Positions 7,356 through 10,810 of a DNA stretch of 10,810 bases are shown piece by piece. Under the pieces are notes generated by a model. The model searched no databases. It worked only from the letters and a program-made list of their open reading frames with translations, and was not told the DNA's origin. The DNA comes from an uncultured Romboutsia sp. (GTDB lineage: Bacteria > Bacillota > Clostridia > Peptostreptococcales > Peptostreptococcaceae). The stretch covers positions 1 through 10,810 of the forward strand of contig CALESE010000050.1 in assembly GCA_937907205.1 (NCBI GenBank). The letters run 5' to 3'. A program made the translations under genes and the position numbers. Positions within the stretch are counted from its first letter, which is position 1. Every line of letters begins with the position of its first letter.

Positions 7356-7850
7356 TTATCCTAAATTAACTCGATTTGATGTACCAATCTTGCTTACATA
7401 AATTTCAATGTAAGTCATTCTACGGTTAGTACCAAAATCACCACCTTCATCCATGTTGTTGATGTAGACTAATTCATCTTTCATACCATTGATTAAGAAC
7501 ATTTCTCTCAAACTTGAACCAGTCATTACATTGTCATCATATTCTTCTGAATCACCATCCAAAATCATATAACCATTCTTTCTTGTGATATTATCCAAGT
7601 AAGTGAAACCTACATAGTCACCACCTTCATCTCCATAGTTTAATGAAATCTTCCATTCATTCAAATTAGAGTTATGTAATATTGAAATGATATCTTTGAT
7701 TGTGAAACAAGAATCATCTTCTTTAATTACAAAAACCTTATCATAATTCTTGTGATTTACAATCTTAACTTCAAATGAAGTATTATACTTCTCATTAACA
7801 TTCTCGATATTGCTCTTGATAATTTCAGCTTTTGTCATTGTCATAATCAT
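7356..7850 (-). CDS. Unknown acidic phage protein with two GGD loops, 164 aa
   Basis: Three in-frame ATGs lie within seven codons (7850, 7844, 7838). The first fits best: its distance to the promoter matches that of the gene starting at 8690. The protein is alpha/beta in appearance. Two similar segments, NYGDEGGDYVGFTYL (residues about 72-86) and NNMDEGGDFGTNRRMTYIEI (about 132-151), suggest an internal repeat or two matching loops. The DNA below them keeps a 14-nt identical stretch, seen on the plus strand as TCACCACCTTCATC. The Asp/Gly-rich loops might bind a metal, but this is only inference. No signal peptide or membrane helix. The family is not recognised. It has its own promoter and probably leads the operon that runs to 5228. 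Confidence 0.8.
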   Translation of the reverse strand: MIMTMTKAEIIKSNIENVNEKYNTSFEVKIVNHKNYDKVFVIKEDDSCFTIKDIISILHNSNLNEWKISLNYGDEGGDYVGFTYLDNITRKNGYMILDGDSEEYDDNVMTGSSLREMFLINGMKDELVYINNMDEGGDFGTNRRMTYIEIYVSKIGTSNRVNLG

Positions 7851-7861
7851 TATATTTTAAC

Positions 7862-7900
7862 TTACGTAATAAATATAGAACAAAACCTAGAAATTTCAAA
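7862..7900 (-). promoter_or_regulatory. Bacteroidota-type promoter with TTACGTAA site
   Basis: On the minus strand: TTTG (7900-7897), 19 bp, TATATTTA (7877-7870), then the 8-bp palindrome TTACGTAA (7869-7862) at the expected transcription start. Box sequence and spacing match the Bacteroidota consensus TTTG-N19-21-TAnnTTTG closely. GAAATTTC, another 8-bp palindrome, overlaps the -33 box. The same arrangement recurs at 8701-8739. The ATG lies 11 bp after the TTACGTAA. Confidence 0.75.
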
Positions 7901-7911
7901 ATATTATTTTG
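7897..7911. repeat. 15-nt inverted repeat over a stop codon and a -33 box
   Basis: CAAAATATTATTTTG is a perfect inverted repeat around a single central T. It contains the TAA of the 85-aa gene (7906-7904), and its left arm is the -33 TTTG of the next promoter. It may be a weak 3'-end hairpin; there is no T tract. Confidence 0.4.
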
Positions 7912-8161
7912 CATCTAAATATTTTCTTATTTTAGATCCAAAAATTTCCATCTTATTTTTGCTGTAATATCCTAATATTTTATAAAAGGAATACAATCCA
8001 CTTACAAAAACAAAGAAGATAATGATAGGGATCCATAGTGGAGCAGTTACCCACCACCAAGACCAATCAATAACATTAGTCAACTTAAGTACAAGAAATA
8101 CTAAAAACAAAACACTTGAAAATGACAATCCACGATTTGATACATTACTATTATTTTCCAT
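7904..8161 (-). CDS. Small two-helix membrane protein, 'transmembrane Fragile-X-F' type, 85 aa
   Basis: ATG at 8161-8159, TAA at 7906-7904. After a polar N-terminus (about 12 residues) comes a hydrophobic helix (SVLFLVFLVLKLTNVI), a short Trp-rich turn (DWSWWWVTAPLWIP) and a second helix (IIIFFVFVSGLYSFYKIL). A Lys-rich tail of about 22 residues ends the protein. The core 'LKLTxVIxWSWWWVxxPLW' is the hallmark of a small phage/prophage protein commonly annotated as transmembrane Fragile-X-F protein, a name with no functional basis. It would sit in the inner membrane with short loops and a cytoplasmic or periplasmic basic tail. Function is unknown; effects on the host envelope are plausible. 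It lies downstream of the structured RNA candidate at 8192-8280 and lacks a good promoter of its own. Confidence 0.88.
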   Translation of the reverse strand: MENNSNVSNRGLSFSSVLFLVFLVLKLTNVIDWSWWWVTAPLWIPIIIFFVFVSGLYSFYKILGYYSKNKMEIFGSKIRKYLDAK

Positions 8162-8191
8162 TTATTTTATATTTAAATTTATATTAAATGT

Positions 8192-8280
8192 TCACACAGG
8201 GACGTTAAAATTGTTCCAACTGATAGAATATACTTCTAAGTAATATTCCGCTCCCCGTGTGACCCAGGCGCCATCCTAGG
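8192..8280 (-). ncRNA. Candidate structured RNA, intergenic, class unknown
   Basis: This is a GC-rich island in an AT-rich genome, between two minus-strand genes. Helices: (1) 8275-8280 with 8263-8268, minus-strand CCUAGG with CCUGGG, loop AUGGCG. (2) 8252-8262 with 8192-8202, UCACACGGGGA with UCCCUGUGUGA, 11 bp closing stem directly abutting helix 1. (3) 8226-8248, stem GAAUA/UAUUC plus UACU/AGUA with a bulged U, loop UAGA. (4) 8204-8220, GUUGGA with UUUAAC, loop ACAAU. Helices 3 and 4 sit inside helix 2 as a three-way junction. On the minus strand helices 1, 2 and 4 hold G-U pairs where the plus strand would have A-C mismatches, so the RNA is probably minus-strand. It lacks tRNA D- and T-arm features and a T tract. 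It may be a cis-regulatory element, processing site or released small RNA. Confidence 0.6.
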
Positions 8281-8288
8281 GAATTCTG

Positions 8289-8690
8289 TTAGAAGTGCTT
8301 AGCAAGTTCTGTATTTGAAAAAAACATCATATTAATGCATTTAGCCATCCATTCAACTAAACCTTCATTTGATGACTCTTCAAAATACTGACCAGATTCA
8401 AGCATAATGTGTACACATTCATGTACAAATGTCTGCTTTATCTGTTCTGGTTTCAATGGCTTATCAGATGGAGTAGTCAATGACAAGTTGATTACTTGTT
8501 CTGATAAGTTACATTGGAAATCTTCGTACTTCTTTTGCTTCTTCATATTTTTCTTTGTACTGGTATTCTTTACATTATTGTTCTTTGAAGCTCTGCAAAC
8601 TTTTTTAAAGATGATTTTTTCATCATCATTAATTACGTCTTTTGCAAACTCAGTATCCATAAAATCTACTACTTTTTTCATAATCATCAT
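8289..8690 (-). CDS. Small HExxH zinc-metalloprotease-like phage protein, 133 aa
   Basis: ATG at 8690-8688 chosen because it lies 10 bp after the promoter's TTACGTAA site, as in the gene at 7850; ATGs at codons 2 and 4 are alternatives. Residues 85-98 (KQTFVHECVHIMLE) carry HECVH (90-94), the HExxH zinc site. ESSNEGLVEWMAKCI (105-119) follows with E109 and E113 as candidate third ligands. HExxH followed shortly by E-x-x-V-E is the layout seen in many small phage proteins related to SprT/ImmA-like minimal metallopeptidases. Residues 30-57 are a Lys/Asn-rich, probably disordered linker. No signal peptide, so it would act in the cytoplasm; the target is unknown. Catalytic activity is an inference from the motif. 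The structured RNA candidate starts 8 bp after its stop. Confidence 0.85.
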   Translation of the reverse strand: MMIMKKVVDFMDTEFAKDVINDDEKIIFKKVCRASKNNNVKNTSTKKNMKKQKKYEDFQCNLSEQVINLSLTTPSDKPLKPEQIKQTFVHECVHIMLESGQYFEESSNEGLVEWMAKCINMMFFSNTELAKHF

Positions 8691-8700
8691 TATTAATTAT

Positions 8701-8739
8701 TTACGTAATGAATATAGAAAAAATGCAGGAAATTTCAAA
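8701..8739 (-). promoter_or_regulatory. Bacteroidota-type promoter with TTACGTAA site (second copy)
   Basis: On the minus strand: TTTG (8739-8736), 19 bp, TATATTCA (8716-8709), then TTACGTAA (8708-8701). It shares the extended -33 region (TTTGAAATTTC), the TTCTATATT core and the palindrome with the promoter at 7862-7900. Only the spacer centre differs much. The -33 box lies inside the loop of the terminator hairpin of the upstream gene. Confidence 0.75.
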
Positions 8740-8756
8740 AGAAAAATCCTGCATTT
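8718..8756 (-). terminator. Intrinsic terminator of the membrane-protein gene, overlapping a promoter
   Basis: A 10-bp perfect stem, AAATGCAGGA (minus-strand 8756-8747) with TCCTGCATTT (8730-8721), has a 16-nt loop and ends in a run of six T. It lies 20 bp after the TAA at 8777. The loop is large for a terminator, and it contains the -33 element of the next promoter. Confidence 0.7.
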
Positions 8757-8776
8757 ACATTTTATTTTATGATTTA

Positions 8777-9622
<846 letters not shown>

Positions 9623-9648
9623 TTTCTTATTTTAAATACTAAACATTA

Positions 9649-9680
9649 TAAATATAGTTAAAATCAATAAATGTTTCATT
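9649..9680 (-). promoter_or_regulatory. Candidate promoter of the four-helix membrane protein gene
   Basis: Minus-strand TATATTTA (9656-9649) is identical to the -7 box at 7870-7877. The -33 position carries only AATG (9680-9677, spacing 20), so the match is partial. No TTACGTAA follows. As at the other two promoters, the -33 region falls in a hairpin at the end of the upstream gene (9666-9684). Confidence 0.45.
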
Positions 9681-9684
9681 TATT
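9666..9684 (-). terminator. AT-rich hairpin after the 203-aa gene, weak terminator
   Basis: AATAAATG and CATTTATT form a perfect 8-bp stem with a 3-nt loop, ending directly at the TAA of the upstream gene (9687-9685). On the minus strand it is followed by GATTTTAAC, so the T tract is short. It may be a weak terminator or a stability hairpin. Confidence 0.4.
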
Positions 9685-10296
9685 TTATTTGTCTTTAATA
9701 AGTTCACTCTTATTGTTATCAAAAACCATATCTTTTTCTTCAATTTCCAACTTTATCTTATCATCCATATATTTTACAATATTGCTAGATTTTGTTCTCT
9801 TGAAGATATCCCATAAGTCATATAGCAATCCATCATCTGATGTATTTGCAACATCAAACTCTGACCAATCTACAATGAATTTGAGATTTTCTAATGCATA
9901 CTTCTTTAGGTTATCTTGTTCTCCTTTAAAGTTGTCATCTAATGATTTGTCAAATTCAAATGTACAATGCAATTCATCTTTTGCATCTTCTTTCTTTTCA
10001 AATTCAAATCTAGCATCTATGATATTATCAGCATTAGCACCAAAATATTCTTTAGCTAAATCATCATCAGATGGCATGCTTTCAAGAAGCAAATCAGATA
10101 TATATTGATTGATGTCATCATCAGTATAGTCTTCCGGTACTTCTATCACAAAAATACCCTTTCTGTTTTCTGGATCTTTCACCTTCCAACTAGCTTCAAA
10201 GTCATTCAATCTGATTGTCTGATCTCTATCCTCATTTAGTACAAAAGGAGAGTTCGTTGCCAAGCTCTCCTTCATATATTCTACTAATTGTTTCAT
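9685..10296 (-). CDS. Acidic phage protein of unknown function, 203 aa
   Basis: ATG at 10296-10294 preferred over a TTG two codons upstream. It begins MKQLVEYMKESL, a short amphipathic N-terminal helix. Such 'MKxLxEYxxESL' openings recur on otherwise unrelated proteins of large myophages, some of them packaged or head proteins; I note the likeness without claiming the role. The rest is very acidic, with Asp-rich loops (YTDDDINQYI, MPSDDDLAKEYF, DDGLLYDLWDIF) and mixed alpha/beta character. Residues 95-120 (DARFEFEKKEDAKDELHCTFEFD) look like a beta hairpin. No catalytic motif, membrane helix or signal peptide. It starts 9 nt after the stop of the upstream gene, so the two are almost certainly co-transcribed. 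The family is not recognised. Confidence 0.8.
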   Translation of the reverse strand: MKQLVEYMKESLATNSPFVLNEDRDQTIRLNDFEASWKVKDPENRKGIFVIEVPEDYTDDDINQYISDLLLESMPSDDDLAKEYFGANADNIIDARFEFEKKEDAKDELHCTFEFDKSLDDNFKGEQDNLKKYALENLKFIVDWSEFDVANTSDDGLLYDLWDIFKRTKSSNIVKYMDDKIKLEIEEKDMVFDNNKSELIKDK

Positions 10297-10305
10297 AAAC
10301 AATAT

Positions 10306-10810
10306 TTATAAATCTTTATGATTTTGATTAATTGCCTTACATATAGCATTGATAACGATCTTATCTGCTTCTGAATAATTATCTAAGCATTCATTATCTT
10401 CATACTTATTGCCTTTACCATGATTTAAGAATACTGGGATCAACTTATCTGTATCTATAATATAGAAGAATTCAACTTTACCGGTAGTAGTAAATACTTC
10501 TACAAAAGTAAATGGCTTCTTTGCTTCTGAATCATTTATCTTTTCAGCAACTCTATTGAATTCCTTTGATACATAATCCCATTTATCTTGAGATATGATA
10601 GATTGACGTAAGAAGATTTGTCTATCTTTATCTTTATTAGCAGCCACATATATATTTGCGATAAATTGCAGATCATCATTTCTAATTTCAAGAGCTGTAC
10701 CTCTACCAAAATTTCTTAAAGATACGTCACCTCTCTCATTCTTAGCTAATGCTTTAAGTCTGACAATAGATTTCTTATCAGCATTATAGTAGATGTTGAA
10801 TTTCTTTTCT
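10306..10810 (-). CDS. Unknown phage protein, 5' partial, at least 167 aa
   Basis: The frame stays open to the right edge. A GTG at 10647 could be a start, but the codons above it continue without a stop for 54 more residues in typical coding style (KKFNIYYNADKKSIVRLKAL, then a GRGTALEIRNDDLQFIANIY segment). The gene therefore very probably begins outside the window. The visible part alternates short beta strands (VEVFTTTGKVEFFYIIDTDKLIPVF) with helices, the last being EADKIVINAICKAINQNHKDL. A basic stretch (LRNFGRG and KDKDRQIFLRQS) could contact nucleic acid, but no known motif supports that. TAA at 10308-10306. Confidence 0.75.
   Translation of the reverse strand, partial: EKKFNIYYNADKKSIVRLKALAKNERGDVSLRNFGRGTALEIRNDDLQFIANIYVAANKDKDRQIFLRQSIISQDKWDYVSKEFNRVAEKINDSEAKKPFTFVEVFTTTGKVEFFYIIDTDKLIPVFLNHGKGNKYEDNECLDNYSEADKIVINAICKAINQNHKDL

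Noticed and set aside
8221..8250. Hammerhead-like CUGAUAGA on the plus strand
   Set aside because: The core needs CUGANGA with a matching GAAA and three correctly placed stems; the sequence differs and the partners are missing.
8192..8280. tRNA gene in the GC-rich intergenic island
   Set aside because: No T-loop consensus, no D-arm, no seven-base acceptor followed by CCA, and the long closing stem encloses only two hairpins on either strand.

Overview
The window looks like part of a large, AT-rich double-stranded DNA bacteriophage genome, probably infecting a member of the Bacteroidota. Three observations point there. No gene start has a Shine-Dalgarno sequence; starts follow A/T-rich leaders instead. 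Two minus-strand genes have near-ideal Bacteroidota-type promoters (TTTG, 19 bp, TATATTYA). The gene content is phage-like: coiled-coil and repeat-rich virion proteins, a 'MGTNFY' phage protein, a small 'transmembrane Fragile-X-F' type membrane protein, and many small unknown genes. The standard genetic code fits all thirteen gene ends or partial genes (eleven TAA stops, two TAG, no TGA).

Left block (1-5120, plus strand): four structural-type genes. They are the 3' end of a coiled-coil, Tyr-rich protein with a Cys-rich tail; a 612-aa fibre-like protein; a 231-aa protein sharing a short N-terminal motif with it; and a 587-aa protein with a leucine-rich-repeat-like core, which I infer could be a host-recognition or tail-decoration protein. 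A strong intrinsic terminator separates the second and third genes and is followed by a foldable leader with mutually exclusive stems.

Junction (5088-5242): two perfect 26-bp palindromes of similar design bracket a small orphan start (ORF 5140-5301). The second palindrome is the terminator of the converging minus-strand block and contains the stop codon of its last gene.

Right block (5228-10810, minus strand): nine accessory genes, read from right to left. They are a partial unknown gene at the right edge; an acidic unknown protein; a four-helix membrane protein with an acidic Glu-Pro/Glu-Leu tail encoded by a hexanucleotide tandem repeat; a small HExxH metalloprotease-like protein; a two-helix membrane protein; an unknown protein; the MGTNFY-family protein; a second, larger HExxH protein; and a small Cys-containing coiled-coil protein. 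They probably modify host physiology, but no single pathway can be read from them.

The most interesting non-coding element is an 89-nt GC-rich segment (8192-8280) between the small HExxH gene and the membrane protein gene. It folds into a closed multi-stem RNA. Several pairs are G-U when read on the minus strand but A-C mismatches on the plus strand, so the likely product is a minus-strand structured RNA. It is not a tRNA and I do not recognise its class.
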